The translations under genes were made by a program, and so were the position numbers. 64,000 bases of DNA, taken from Hevea brasiliensis. Taxonomy: Eukaryota; Streptophyta; Magnoliopsida; Malpighiales; Euphorbiaceae. Below the pieces are notes generated by a model. The model did not search any database and had not been told where the DNA came from. It saw only the letters and a program-made list of their open reading frames with translations. Positions within the stretch are counted from its first letter, which is position 1. Each line of letters opens with the position of its first letter. Shown here piece after piece: positions 47,772 to 59,597 of this stretch. The stretch spans positions 43,752,735 to 43,816,734 of the forward strand of contig NC_079503.1 in the NCBI RefSeq assembly GCF_030052815.1, given 5' to 3'.

Positions 47772-49040
47772 AGAAGGACATAGCTGACTATGTGACTAAA
47801 TGCTTGACATGTCAGCAAGTCAAGGTAGAACATCAAGTTCCATCAGGATTGCTACAGCCTATACGCATACCTGAATGGAAATGGGATCGAGTCACCATGG
47901 ATTTTGTAAGTGGTCTACCTCTCACCCGGAAGAAATATGATGCAGTATGGGTGATAGTTAATAGATTGACTAAGTCAGCACACTTTCTGCCAGTTAGGAC
48001 TGATTACTCACTGGAGAAGTTAGTAGAATTGTATATCAGTGAGATAGTTAGACTGCATGGAATTCCACTTTCCATCATATCTGATCGAGACCCAAGGTTT
48101 ACATCGAGATTTTGGAAGAAGTTGCATGAGTCCTTGGGTACACAACTCCACTTCAGCACAGCTTTCCATCCTCAGATGGATGGGCAATCAGAAAGAGTAA
48201 TCCAGGTAAACAATTGAAACCAATGGAATTGATACAAATATTGAATTAAAATGATAATAATAACATGAAACATATGTCAGGTCCTTGAGGATATGCTGAG
48301 GAGTTGTGTCATTGAGTTTGAGGGAAGTTGGGATAGATACCTCCTGCTGGCAGAATTTGCATACAACAATAGCTACCAAGCTAGCATCCAAATGGCCCCA
48401 TATGAAGCACTGTATGGGAGAAAATGTAGAACTCCAGTGTGCTGGACTGAATTGGGCGAAGACAAACTGGTGGGGCTGCACTGTGAAACAGACTGAGGAG
48501 AAAGTGAAACTAATCAAAGCCAATCTGAAGGTTGCCTCAGACAGACAGAAATCTTATGCCGACCTAAAGAGAAAAGAAATAGAATATGCGGTTGGCGACA
48601 AAGTGTTCCTCAAGGTGTCACCGTGGAAGAAAGTATTGAGGTTTGGAAGAAAAGGTAAGTTAAGCCCTAGGTTCATTGGCCCATATGAAGTCATTGAACG
48701 TGTGGGTCCAGTGGTCTATAGGCTAGCTTTACCTCCAGAGCTAGACAAGATCCACAATGTGTTTCACGTATCCATGCTCAGAAGATACCGCTCAGATCCT
48801 TCACATGTCATCTCCAGGGAAGAAATTGAAATACAACCAGATTTGACGTATGAAGAAGAACCTCTACGGATCCTGGCTTGGGAAGTGAAAGAGTTGAGGA
48901 ACAAGTAGATTCCACTGGTGAAAGTGCTATGGAGGCACCACAACACCGAAGAGGCAACTTGGGAAAGTGAAGAGACGATGAGGCAACAGTTCCCTCAACT
49001 GTTTGCATCAGGTAAATTTCGAGGACGAAATTTAAATTAG
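47768..49040 (+). pseudogene. Tekay-like pol part 2: integrase and chromodomain-like tail
   Basis: Integrase: CLTCQQVKVEH zinc end, VTMDFVSGLP and [12 protein letters not shown] for the first two catalytic Asp, TAFHPQMDGQSERVIQ for the Glu. A 75-bp intron-like segment (48206-48280) separates this from VLEDMLRSCVIEFEG. A shift near 48478 moves the reading to the frame of KLIKANLKVASDRQKSYADL, VGDKVFLKVSPWK, FIGPYEVIERVG and NVFHVSMLRRY (GPY/F-type module). After a TAG at 48906-48908 the chromodomain-like tail follows (LVKVLWRHHNTEEATWE, QLF), ending GKFRGRNLN at 49040, overlapping the polypurine tract. Confidence 0.92.
48206..48280 (+). other. Intron-like insertion in integrase
   Basis: 75 bp beginning GTAAACAA and ending ATATGTCAG, between codons for I-Q and V-L-E. 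Removal keeps the frame and restores continuous homology with the integrase at 63246-63467, which has no such segment. It has an in-frame TGA near its start and is AT-rich, as plant introns are. Confidence 0.7.
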
Positions 49041-49050
49041 AGGGGAAGAG
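49039..49050 (+). other. Polypurine tract
   Basis: AGAGGGGAAGAG directly before the 3' LTR at 49052. Confidence 0.9.
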
Positions 49051-49051
49051 T

Positions 49052-52000
49052 TGTAACACCCTCCCGGTAACAACTCCGTACATTCTACTGTTCCGGTGAC
49101 CAGTGTTGGTCCGGACAGCTAGAACGATCGGAAAAATATTTAAATTAAAGTGAGGGACCATAATTAACTCAAATATTAATAAGAAAAATTTGGGAAAAAT
49201 TTTAGAAATAAAATACAACTAAGTTAAATGAGCCGGTACCCAAGCGATGGGTAACCCAGAGGGAAGTTGCGATTCTCGCAACTAGGAGCCCTAGACCCGG
49301 GGAAAAATTCATAAAATAATTTTTGGGACTCCAGAGAAGGGTCATTGAGGTTCCTATGGCATTAGAATGCCAAGAAAATATTTAGAAAAATTTTTCAATC
49401 GGTACAGACAATTTTGATGGTCATTTCGCCTTCAGAGGCGATTTTTGGCCGACTTGTCCAGTTGAGTAAATAATTATTATGACATAAAATATGAATTAAT
49501 GTTGATGAAAAATTAATTTGAAGTTAGTAGAAAAGAAAAGAAAAGAAAATACAATATAATGCAAATTATGACATCATTATGATATCATTTAAAAGTTTCC
49601 ACCAATTACATTTAAACAACCACTTAATTAACTAATAAAAAGAGATGATTGAGACAAAAGAAATCAAAATACCATCTGCTCTTCCTCACCCAAAAACGTT
49701 ACACTCTCTCCCAAACCCATTCCTCCATGGAAGCTTAATGGAAGCTTGAGACAACCCACCAAATCACCATAAAACCTTTAGTCTTCTTCACAAAAACTTG
49801 ATTTTACCTCTTGGGAGAGTGTTTGGCAGCCTAGAAAGTGAAGGAAAGTGAAGATTTAACTTGGGAAAAATCTGCCACTTAAAGGTTAGTGCACCTATTT
49901 GTTTAAAACTCTTATATTCCATGTTAGTGACTTGAATTGAGTAAGGATTTGTAACTTAAATGAACAAAAATTTTGTGTATTCATACTATGGATTTCGGCA
50001 GCCCTATTGAAGGAATAGGAATGAGTGTTTTGTTGGACTTAGAGTGGATTAGAAATGATGTTTAAGATATATATCTACATGGATAATAAATTGGTATGCT
50101 AACTAAGGCATCTTGTAGAAAACATAATGTGAAGCTAGGGTTTTTAGAAGTGAAAATTTGGCTTGGCTTAGGAAATTGTTAGAGAACATTTTAATGGTCA
50201 ATTAGTGACCATTTTAGGTAAGTTGACCACAATTTGGACTGAAATATACCATGGCAAAGTGAATGTGTAGGCTGCCTAAGGACAGCAGCAGAGTGGCTGA
50301 GATTTCAGTCCACTTGGACTGCCATATCTTTGGCTGTGTTGGTCCAATTGGTGTTTGGCCAATTTGACATGAAACTAGACTTATAATGGCACAATTTTGC
50401 TAAAGAAACCATGTCCAAAAGACCAAAGCAAGAGGACCAAAAGTTTGTCCCAATCCGGATACCCTGCAACAGCACCTGCAGAAATGACCAAATGAACAGT
50501 AACTGTTCATTTGGCCATAACTCACTGTAGATATGGTCAATTGACCTGAAATTTTTACAGAAACAAGTTAAGACATAGAAAAACAACTTCCATGAAGAAA
50601 CCTACCCCAAATTATGGCCAGAACCCATCCAACAAGGCAGTGGCAGTCACTGTTCATGGTACTATAGATTTGGTAAATTCTGCAGAATTGAAATCCGGCC
50701 AGCTATGGTTTTTGAACTATATCTGGAGCTACAAAACTCCAAATGGAGTGATTCAAAAAAAAGAAATTCAACTAGACAAAATAAGGAACAACTTTCATGT
50801 TTACCATTTCCTCAAACTCCCACTGTAACAGTGCCCAATTAAATAGTAAAGTTGAGCTACAAAAACTGAAAATTCTGCTTCCTTTGTTTTAGACTTAGAA
50901 ATGGTATTGGTAATTAATTCCAACAAGTTTTGAATGCAAAATGTGGTACAATGAGGGTGTCAAAACCAATGTACCTATTTTCTATCCAAAAGTCAACATT
51001 TTTGTTGACCAATAAGGTGGATAGTGACACCAAAACTTGAAATTCAAAATTTGAAGAATTCAAAAGTATCAAATGCCCTAATATAACTAACAAGATTGGT
51101 TTGGATAGTTTGGCATGCCAATAGGGTTCAGTTAGCAATACTGTACATGGCAATATGCCATTCTGTGATTTTATGGCTTTTAGCCATTTTGACATTGTGT
51201 TGAGACTTGGCCTCGTGCCTCATATTATTTACAGCTTGTTAGCTGTTCTGTTGCACATCGGGAGATACACATGTGACCAATGGTGTGACGGCCCGAGGTA
51301 CTTGATACCCAGTGCCAGTTTACCTGTTTATCCAGTCCAGTCGTCCAGTATAGGTTACTTGGGCAACCAAATGAATGAAAGTGGACAAAGTTAAAGAAAT
51401 AAATAAATGGATATACAAATACAAAACAAATAAGACATATACATTCAATGCATATTTATTTCTATTATTTCTTTCTATTTTATTGTTGCACCACTAAGCA
51501 TCATTGCTTAGCGCGTTGCTTTTGCCACGCGTAGGTTCTGGAGATACTGATCGTGAGCCCAGTAAACCGCAGACTGGGTAAGTCCATCCTGCAGCTCTGC
51601 ACAGTGTCCGTGTCACCTCACCTTCTACAGTGCATTGGTAGGACACTAGGTTTCATTTTGGTGTTTTATAACTAAATTTTTATTTTCTCATATGTATTTG
51701 AATTTATGTAATGTATTTTGATGTTCATGTAAATAATAAAAATGGTGTTGGTGAATGAAAAAAAAAAAATGAATATCTATGTGTGACTTGTACATGATTA
51801 TTACATGAGCTAAATGATTGAGAAACAAAATTGAAAAATATTGAGATTTTGAAATTGGAGTTTGAGAAATGATTGAGTATGAATATTGGAAGTGTTTTTC
51901 ACAGGTTCCGAAGAACTGTTTTCTCCATTTTTAGCCGATACTCTGTCGGATTTTCTATAAAATTTTCGAAACCTCAAATAAATTATAATTTCGATAAATG

Positions 52001-52133
52001 GCTCAAATATATTATATTTCACAAGTTATATTCAAAAGCATGATAAAAATTAATTAAGGTATATTAGAGTGTGCCGGTACATCGTGTGACATTGCTTACT
52101 CGGGTATACTGTACACGGGTAAGGGGCGTCACA
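49052..52133 (+). repeat. 3' LTR of the Tekay-like element
   Basis: Close match to 41134-44237 with single-base changes and one ~27-bp deletion near 49418. Conserved landmarks: palindrome 50488-50514, small hairpins 51147-51246, double hairpin 51488-51536. Confidence 0.95.
51488..51536 (+). other. Conserved LTR double hairpin, copy 9
   Basis: Same stems as the 5' LTR copy at 43594-43642. Confidence 0.75.
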
Positions 52134-55100
52134 ATCCCTATTCACTAAATTGATGGTTTAAAAATTTATGGTACAACTCAAAATCATCCATTTTCAGGAA
52201 TATTTCTCAAATAAGGAAAAAGAAAATCATATCATACCTTACAAAATTATGAGAAACAATGATCAAACAGGGCGAAGTGAGATTCTAAAACCCTTAAAAA
52301 AGAAAGTGAAAACAGTTATAAATTTTTCAAAATCCATAGATTTGGCCCTCCTAACACTCATCCAAAATCCATCCATCCAAATATTGCCTTAAAAATTTAA
52401 AGTAAACTCAAGTATTTGTCAAGGCTAGACATTTTGCCGCACATAGTTAGGGAATCATCGCAAAACTTTATCGCGATGGCTGATGGAACCTTTCAAATTT
52501 GCCAACGGCAAGTGATGACGTTTGAGGCAGATTATGGTAATGTGGATTATTTTGATCATCATGAGTTACATAAAATAAAATTTTTATTTACCCATATTAA
52601 AAGTTTATTATGTATTTAGTATTAATTTAGATACTAATTCAAAATATAATAATTATGATATAACTCCAGTATTGTTAAGCTCTTGTTAGTTATAATAAAT
52701 TATTTATTAAATTCTTAAAATAAAAAATTAAAGTATCGATCTCAATAAATATATTTGACCGATTCAATAAAAATAAATAAATAAATTATGTAATGCATGA
52801 TTGGATAAAATATTCATTATTTTATATAGATATACGTTGGCTTAATTTGAATAGGAAACAGCTCATCCAAAGTGATAACCGTCAGAACCTTATCGCTTTC
52901 CTTTGAAGAAAAAATTGTCAGAACCTAATTATTGATTGCGAATACCAAAAATTTTCAAGTGTTGCAGAAAATCAGAAATAGAATTAAGAGTTATACGTAA
53001 CTTTAATATTTCCATCATGTTTTTGGTGGGCCTCAAAAGCATTCAATTCCCCCATTTCTTGATGTTGCATCCTATTTTGCATAAAGGACAAATTTCCAAT
53101 TGACAGGCACCTTTCTCCTTTTTATTGTTTTTTATTTTCGCTAAGCTATTCATAAAAAATTGATTGTTTTGAGATTCTTGATATTCAGCTTTCTCTTTCT
53201 AATTACTTTTTTCTTTAATAATAAAAATGTTAAATTTTATGCTTTTTCATAATTTTATTTAATAACATACACAACTACAAACGACAAATATGAGATCATA
53301 ACATATATTTATTTACATTTCATCAATTTTTATAAATTTTAATCTAAAAATTTAATTATTAAAATTAAAAAATCTACATATATATAACTTTAATCAGTGG
53401 GTAAAATAATTTAATTAGTGTATTATTAAAATTTAATAAAATATATAAATAATTTTAATATATATTAATATAAATAAATTTAATTAATTAAATTCTAATT
53501 ATTTAAAATGAAATTTCAGTATTTATTAAGTTATATTTGCATATATATTCTAATAGTGCTTTTAAATTTTGTATAAAAAAATTTTATTTTTAAAAAATTG
53601 TTATTAATTTTTTAATATTCATAAAATACTAATTATATGTAAAAATAAATAAATAAATAAATAGATTATTATTATTATTATTAGATATTTAGAATAAAAA
53701 TATACAATTGTTAAGGTACTGATTATTATTTTAAAGATATTTTCTTGAGGTTTTGAATTAAGTTATTTTATGAATGTATAAAAGAAATTTTTTATTGATT
53801 GGTCAAATCAATTAAATCATATTAACTCATTGATCTAATTAATTGAATCACACTGATTTATTTTCTTGTTCAATAAAATTATAAAGTTAGATTGACATAA
53901 GTTTTAATCTAACAATTTAATTATTTGATTGGCTAATTCTATTTAAATTTAATAGAAATAAGAAAATATAACTATTTTTTTAAGTGAAAAGTTAAAGTGT
54001 TAATAAAATTAAAATTTTTAATAATTAAATTATTTCTTTTTCAAACACTAAGGATTTAATTTATATATTCTATCAAATTTCAGATTTTATACTAAATTAT
54101 TCATGAAAAAAAAAATAATGGCCCTCTTTAAAAAAAATCATAATCTTTTATTGGACTTGAATCGTAATAAGAAGTTCAATCCGAACCTTCACATATTTCA
54201 ACTCAAACTGAGAAACTGAACTCCTAGAGATAGGATTTTTCTATCATGTCATTTTTGTGGCATTCTGCGTTCATATTCGATCATTATGGTAAATCCATTT
54301 TACAGTAGCATATTGCATTAGCTCGTTAATTTTAAAATTACTTTTAAAATTATAAAATTAATCAGATAAAAAAATATTTATAATAAATACAAATATATTA
54401 AGAAAGGCGAACATTGAAATTTTAAAAAATACTCGTAATGATTTAGTGTTACAATAATAAATGATTCAACTTAATTGGCTATATAATTTAAAATTAATTA
54501 TAATAATAAATAATTAGATTTAATTAGTTAGTAAAAACTAAAATTAATTTTAAGATGGGTAGAATTCTCCATATTAAAAAATAAAAAAATAATTAAATAA
54601 TAAAATTATAAAAAAAGTCCTTTTTTCTACTTAAAATTCTTATAAGAATATGTAATATATTTTGAAAGAAAATACATATAATATATAAAATAAAATAAAA
54701 TATTATAGAAATAAAAAGAAAAAGAAATAATAATAAATATAATTTTATTTAAAAAAGATTATATATAAATAGCATAATGCTTATGCTATGCATGATAATT
54801 TGTAATGTTTATTTTTTAATTTAATTTTTAATTATATTATAGCTAAATTATTATTATTATTATTATTTTAATTTTTAATTAAAATTTTTTTTATTTAATT
54901 TAATTTGAATAAATTTTTATTAATTAAAATACATATTTCTTTCTTTCTATATATATATATATTAATAGTAGTTTATATGATTACTTCCTTTAAAATATAA
55001 TAAAATAACTTTATTCAAAAAATAATTTAAATTTTATGAAATTTTTTATATTTTATCTCAAAATTTATGTAAATTGATATTTATTTTTTCATATTATAAA

Positions 55101-55521
55101 AAATATATTAGATTAATAAAAAAAAATGTTATTTTAAAAATATATAACTATAATATTTGTTGTTATTGATATAATAAAAAATATATTAAATTATTAATAA
55201 TAAATTAAATTATTTAATTTTAATAATTCTGAAAATATATAATATTATTATTAATTAAAAATAACATTTTATTATATTATTTTTTTAAAAAATACTATTT
55301 GTTTAAATTTTTATAAGATGTAATTTTTCTTATTAATCTAGTATTTTTTTAATAAAATAATTCTTTCATAAAATAATTATGGTTTTATATAAATTTATGG
55401 TATAAAATAAATACATTTCATAAAAATTAAAATTTTAAAATATCATCAATTTCTATTAATATAATAATATTAAAAATAAATATTATTATTCAAAAGACAA
55501 ATTTCATAATTTTGATATTAT
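52134..55521. other. AT-rich intergenic spacer
   Basis: From about 52600 the sequence is extremely AT-rich with simple repeats: AAAT near 53645-53662, ATT near 53668-53690 and 54850-54867, AT near 54945-54962. A short less AT-rich stretch at 52410-52560 (67-codon frame at 52416-52619, MSRLDILPHIVRESSQNF) has no recognisable relative and may be host or transposon debris. No gene called. Confidence 0.6.
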
Positions 55522-55533
55522 CACTACAAGAAA
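55522..55533 (+). repeat. CACTA 5' terminal inverted repeat
   Basis: CACTACAAGAAA. The partner end is outside the window, so only one copy is seen. Confidence 0.88.
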
Positions 55534-55549
55534 CTAAAAAAATAGCTAC

Positions 55550-57130
55550 TAATATTACCGACAAACAAATATTTGTAGGTAAATACCGACTATTCACCGA
55601 CTAAAAAATGTTAAATCAAATTACCAAATACAAATTATTTATAGCGACTAAATTACCGACTAATTACCTACCATATGTTACCGACTAAAATATTTAGTCG
55701 CTAATTATGGCATGCAAAGTATAGCTACTAATGTTAGTACTTTACCGACCCAATTTTAGTCGGTACGTTATTGGAAAGAAAAATAAATATTATATAAATA
55801 ATTTTTTAGTGACTATAAAACATTTAGTCGGTAATATGAAAAAATTTAGTTAGTATTTTACAAACCACATAGCGTTTAGTAGGTGTTTTTACAATGTAAA
55901 TACTGCTTTACCGACTATTTATACTCATAGTAGGTAATTTACCGACTATGAAAGTTGTAGTAGGTAATGTTAAAAAAAATTGAGTTTTAATAAAAGTAAA
56001 TATAAATAAAATAAGTATTCGCGATTATTTCCATGCTTAGTTGGTAATTTACCAACTAATACCATGTTAGTAGGAAAATTTATAAAGGACGTTTTATTTT
56101 AATAAACATAAATATAATTTCAAGAAAAAGTTTAGCGACCATTTTCATTATTAGTGGCTATTTTACCGACTACATGATTTTAGTAGGTAAGATTTGGAAG
56201 AATTAAGTATTTTAGCAAAAGAAAATACAAATTGATCAAAATAATTAGCTACTATAGCAAGGCGTAGTAGGTAATTTACCAACTAATATATGATTAGTAG
56301 CTATTAAAATAAATATTATTATATTTTAGTAAAAGATAATATAAATTGATCAAAATAATTAGCTACTATTGCAAGGCTTAGTAGGTAATTTACCGACTAA
56401 TATAGAATTAGTAGCTACTGTAATAAATATTACTATATTTTAGCAAAAGAAAATATAAATTGATTAAAATATGTAGCTACTATTACAAGTCGTAGTAGGT
56501 AATTTACCGACTAACATGTGTTAGTAGCTATTTTAATAAATATTATTTTATTTTAGGAAAAAAAAATATAAATGGATCAAAATAATTAGCTACTATGGTA
56601 GTTCGTAGTAGGTAATTTACCGACTAAACTGATGTTAGTAGCTATTTTAATAAATATTATTTTATTTTAGTAAATGAAAATATAAATTGATCAAAATAAT
56701 TAGCTACTATGGTGGTTCGTAGTAGGTGATTTACCGACTAAAATTATGTTAGTAGCTATTTTAATAAATATTATTTTATTTTAGTAAAAAAAAATATAAA
56801 TTGATCAAAATAATTAGCGACTATGATGGTTGGTAGTAGGTAAATTACCGACTAAACTTATTTTAGTAGCTATTTTAATAAGTATTATTATATTTTAACA
56901 TAAGAAAATATAAATTAATCAAAATAATTAGCTACTATGGCTGTTCGTCGTAGGTAATTTACAGACTACAACGATATTAGTAGCTATTTTAATAAATATT
57001 ATAATATTTTAGTATAATAAAATATAAATTGATCAAAATAATTAGCTACTATGGTTGGTCGTAGTAGGTGATTTACCGACTAAAATGATGTTAGTAGCTA
57101 TTTTAATAAATATTATAATATTTTAACAAA
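55550..57130 (+). repeat. CACTA subterminal repeat region
   Basis: Short motifs ACCGACTA and TAGTCGGTA occur in both orientations from about 55558 to 55930. From about 56220 to 57110 they are organised as about eight tandem units of ~115 bp, each with TAGCTACTAT, GTAGTAGGTAATTTACCGAC and TTAGTAGCTATTTTAATAAA. Such arrays are the usual binding region for the TNPA-type protein, here encoded by the same element. Confidence 0.88.
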
Positions 57131-57567
57131 AAAAATATAAATATTATTATAGTTTTTTTAAATTTTTCACTGTTCCTCTTTACCCATGTGTGTGTGTATA
57201 TATATATATATAAAATTTTCATTTTAATTTTTATTAAAATAATTTTATTTATAATAAAGTTTGATATTATAGTCATTTACTATTTTAATAACAGTCTTAT
57301 AATATTTTTACATTGCAATTTTTAGGCATACCATCTCACTTTTCTTTTTTCAATTAGCTAAATTTTTTAAATTTGAAAGAAAACGCTTGAGTCTATTTTT
57401 AAATTTTATTTAAGGATTTTAATTTATTAATTAAAATCTCAAATTTCTATTTATTTATTTTAATTTTAAACCACTTAGTTAGTTTATTAATTAGTTTAAG
57501 AAATTTTCTACTACCACTTAGTTAGTTTATGATAATTAGTTTATCATGTTTTATTTAATTCACAGAT

Positions 57568-58423
57568 ATGGTTAGGAGCAGACACAAAGCATATGCTTCT
57601 CATGATGTTAACACAGGAACACTTATGCCATCTGAAGGAGGTGAGCCTTCGACACCTCAATCACAGCATTCAGTGCAGTTTAATGTGCCAATGGCTGGTC
57701 AGGAGCCTACACCAGTGGCCAGCCAAGAGATTGCACCAGAAACATTACAGGAGTCTGCAGCTGTTAGCTCACAAGACTCTCGTCCATCAATTGAAATAGA
57801 GATTGATTCTTTAGGGCGAAGGCGACTAGAACTTCGTAGTGGAAAGTGCGTTAAATAATTATTTTATTTATTTTATTAAGGATATGCAATGCAAATGTAC
57901 TATTTCCTAAAAGCATATTCTATTTGTTCAGGTTATCAGATGGTTCTAGGTGTGCTCGTGTGATCACAAATACTTTTAAGCAGCGTATTGACTCTAATGG
58001 TGTCAACTGGAAGGCTATATCGCAAGAGACAAAAGATTTTTATTGGGAAGAATTTAAGGTGACATCATTTTTTCTCTTATGTTGTTTCATATTTCAATAT
58101 ACTTGAATCATTAAAAATATATATTCTTTTTTTTTTCAGAAAAAATATTTTTGGGATTCTTCTAATGAAGCATTAATAAAGGATGCTTGGAGATTAAAGG
58201 CAGCTGAACGCTATAAGGACATGATGACAGATTTGAAAAATTCTAGGAAAAAGCCCTCATATATTTCTGAAGAAACTTGGGAAAATTTTGAGCAGTATTG
58301 GAATGAACCCAAAGTCATTCGGCGGTCAGAACTATATTCTAGAAATCGCCGCGGTGCTGTAAATGCTCCTGGACCATCTACTCACACAAGGGGATCCATA
58401 ACATATATTGAATGGTCAGATAA
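57568..58423 (+). pseudogene. CACTA TNPA/Ptta-like gene, exons 1-3, truncated by a gypsy insertion
   Basis: Predicted exons 57568-57845, 57932-58058 and 58140-58423 with GT...AG introns (57846-57931 and 58059-58139); joining restores the frame at each junction. Exon 1 begins MVRSRHKAYASHDV and is Ser/Gln/Pro-rich, ending ELRSGK. Exons 2-3 carry the plant transposase Ptta/En/Spm pattern: NWKAISQETKDFYWEEF, KYFWDSS, AWRLKAAERYKDMM, KKPSYISEETWENFEQYW, then SRNRRGAVN and THTRGSITY. The product is likely a DNA-binding accessory protein acting on the subterminal repeats rather than the catalytic transposase. No stop is seen before the LTR at 58424, so the gene was sound until the insertion. Exon borders are my reading. 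Confidence 0.82.
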
Positions 58424-59044
58424 TGTCACACCCTACCCCTCTGTAAGGCATAACATGATCCCGTAGTATACCTAATGAATTACCAACTCCGTCTACTGAT
58501 AACCCATTAAATACACTACAAGGGATTTTCAAAACTTTTCTTACTTCTTTTACAGTGGTGAGCACTATTTACAGGTGTTAAAACCTTTTTGAACTGAAGT
58601 GATAGAATTGACACATTTGAATTATTTGGAATTTCTGTAAAAATTTTGGCAGAGTGCCCTCTGTATTTTGGATAAAACAGTTCTTCAGAAAACCTGTAAA
58701 AAAAACACTTCAATATGTATTTGTAAATCTCAACTCCAACATATTTCTCAACACAACATTTTTCTCAACTCAAATTCGCAGTGATTTTTCAAAGACTGAG
58801 ATACAAGAAATATAATACAAAACTATTCAAGTAAATGAAATCTCAAATTTATATTTACAATAATTTACATTTAATTACATACCAAAATATTTTACAAGAG
58901 TTTCTATACAACTGCTCAAATAATTTACATATATATTATTACATGCATACATCAAAACCTATATACATGGGTATACCTATGATATACCCGAGTCGATCCA
59001 ATATATCTTCAAGGAAATTTACTTATCGCTCTATGCTCTTCTTA

Positions 59045-59094
59045 CTGCGATAAAGATACAAAGCTATCGCTGAGTGGTGAACTCAGTGGTGCAC
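59045..59094 (-). other. Conserved LTR double hairpin, copy 10
   Basis: Stem 1 CTGAGT/ACTCAG, loop TCACC. Stem 2 GCGATA/TATCGC with a long loop. Confidence 0.7.
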
Positions 59095-59344
59095 AACTAT
59101 AATTTAAAACATAGTACAATATACATTGACAAAATTTACAGTAAATAATTTGGAAATCTGAATACTCATCAAATTTCAAAACTCAAAATATTCATTGCCA
59201 ATAATGTAAATCATTTGTATAATTGACTTTGATCACAAAATTCAATTTATCAAATCATGACTAACCATTTAAATAATTCTAACGAAATCAATTATACATA
59301 AACCATAATGGAAATCAAAATTCCTTACCATTCAAAAGCCATTC

Positions 59345-59485
59345 TGTATCTCAAAAATCATTATGTATTTCAAAAATCATACCATATCTCAAAAATCATA
59401 CTGTATCTCAAAACTCATTCTTTATCTCAAAAATCATTATTTATCTCAAAAATCATTCTTTATCTCAAAAATCATTCTTTATCTC
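59345..59485 (-). repeat. LTR minisatellite, ~19-20 bp unit
   Basis: About seven units of TATCTCAAAAATCATTCTT with small variations. Not present at this length in the other family A LTR, which partly explains the greater length of this copy. Confidence 0.85.
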
Positions 59486-59527
59486 ACTAACCATGCAAGA
59501 CTAATCCGAAAGGGCCATATTCGATGT

Positions 59528-59597
59528 GATTCTAACTCCCTATGGTCGGGGAGGTCGAATCAGATTCTAACTCCCTATGGTCGGGGAGGTCGAATCA
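59528..59597 (-). repeat. Tandem duplication of a 35-bp unit in the LTR
   Basis: Two identical 35-bp units, each beginning GATTCTAACTCCC and ending GGTCGAATCA (59528-59562 and 59563-59597). Confidence 0.9.

Larger units (their letters stand above)
41134..52133 (+). mobile_element. Complete Tekay/Del-like Ty3/gypsy element (degenerate)
   Basis: 11.0 kb with LTRs 41134-44237 (3104 bp) and 49052-52133 (3082 bp), ATCCC duplicated at 41129-41133 and 52134-52138, primer site, gag, protease, RT, RNase H, integrase, a C-terminal chromodomain-like segment and a polypurine tract. Long LTRs beginning TGTAACACC, RT before integrase, and the EEATWE...QLF tail fit the Tekay/Del chromovirus clade. LTRs differ by scattered transitions and one deletion of about 27 bp near 49418, so insertion is young, yet the coding region has at least five stops and about three frameshifts. 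Confidence 0.95.
55522..58423 (+). mobile_element. CACTA (En/Spm) transposon, 5' part
   Basis: Begins CACTACAAGAAA, the canonical plant CACTA terminal inverted repeat. It is preceded by TAT (55519-55521), a possible 3-bp target duplication. Subterminal repeats fill 55560-57130 and TNPA/Ptta-like exons follow from 57568. The element is interrupted at 58423 by the gypsy LTR, and its 3' end is not in the window. Confidence 0.9.

Noticed and set aside
55550..57130. CRISPR-like regularly spaced repeats
   Set aside because: Units are degenerate, contiguous ~115-bp repeats next to a CACTA terminus in plant DNA; they are subterminal transposon repeats.
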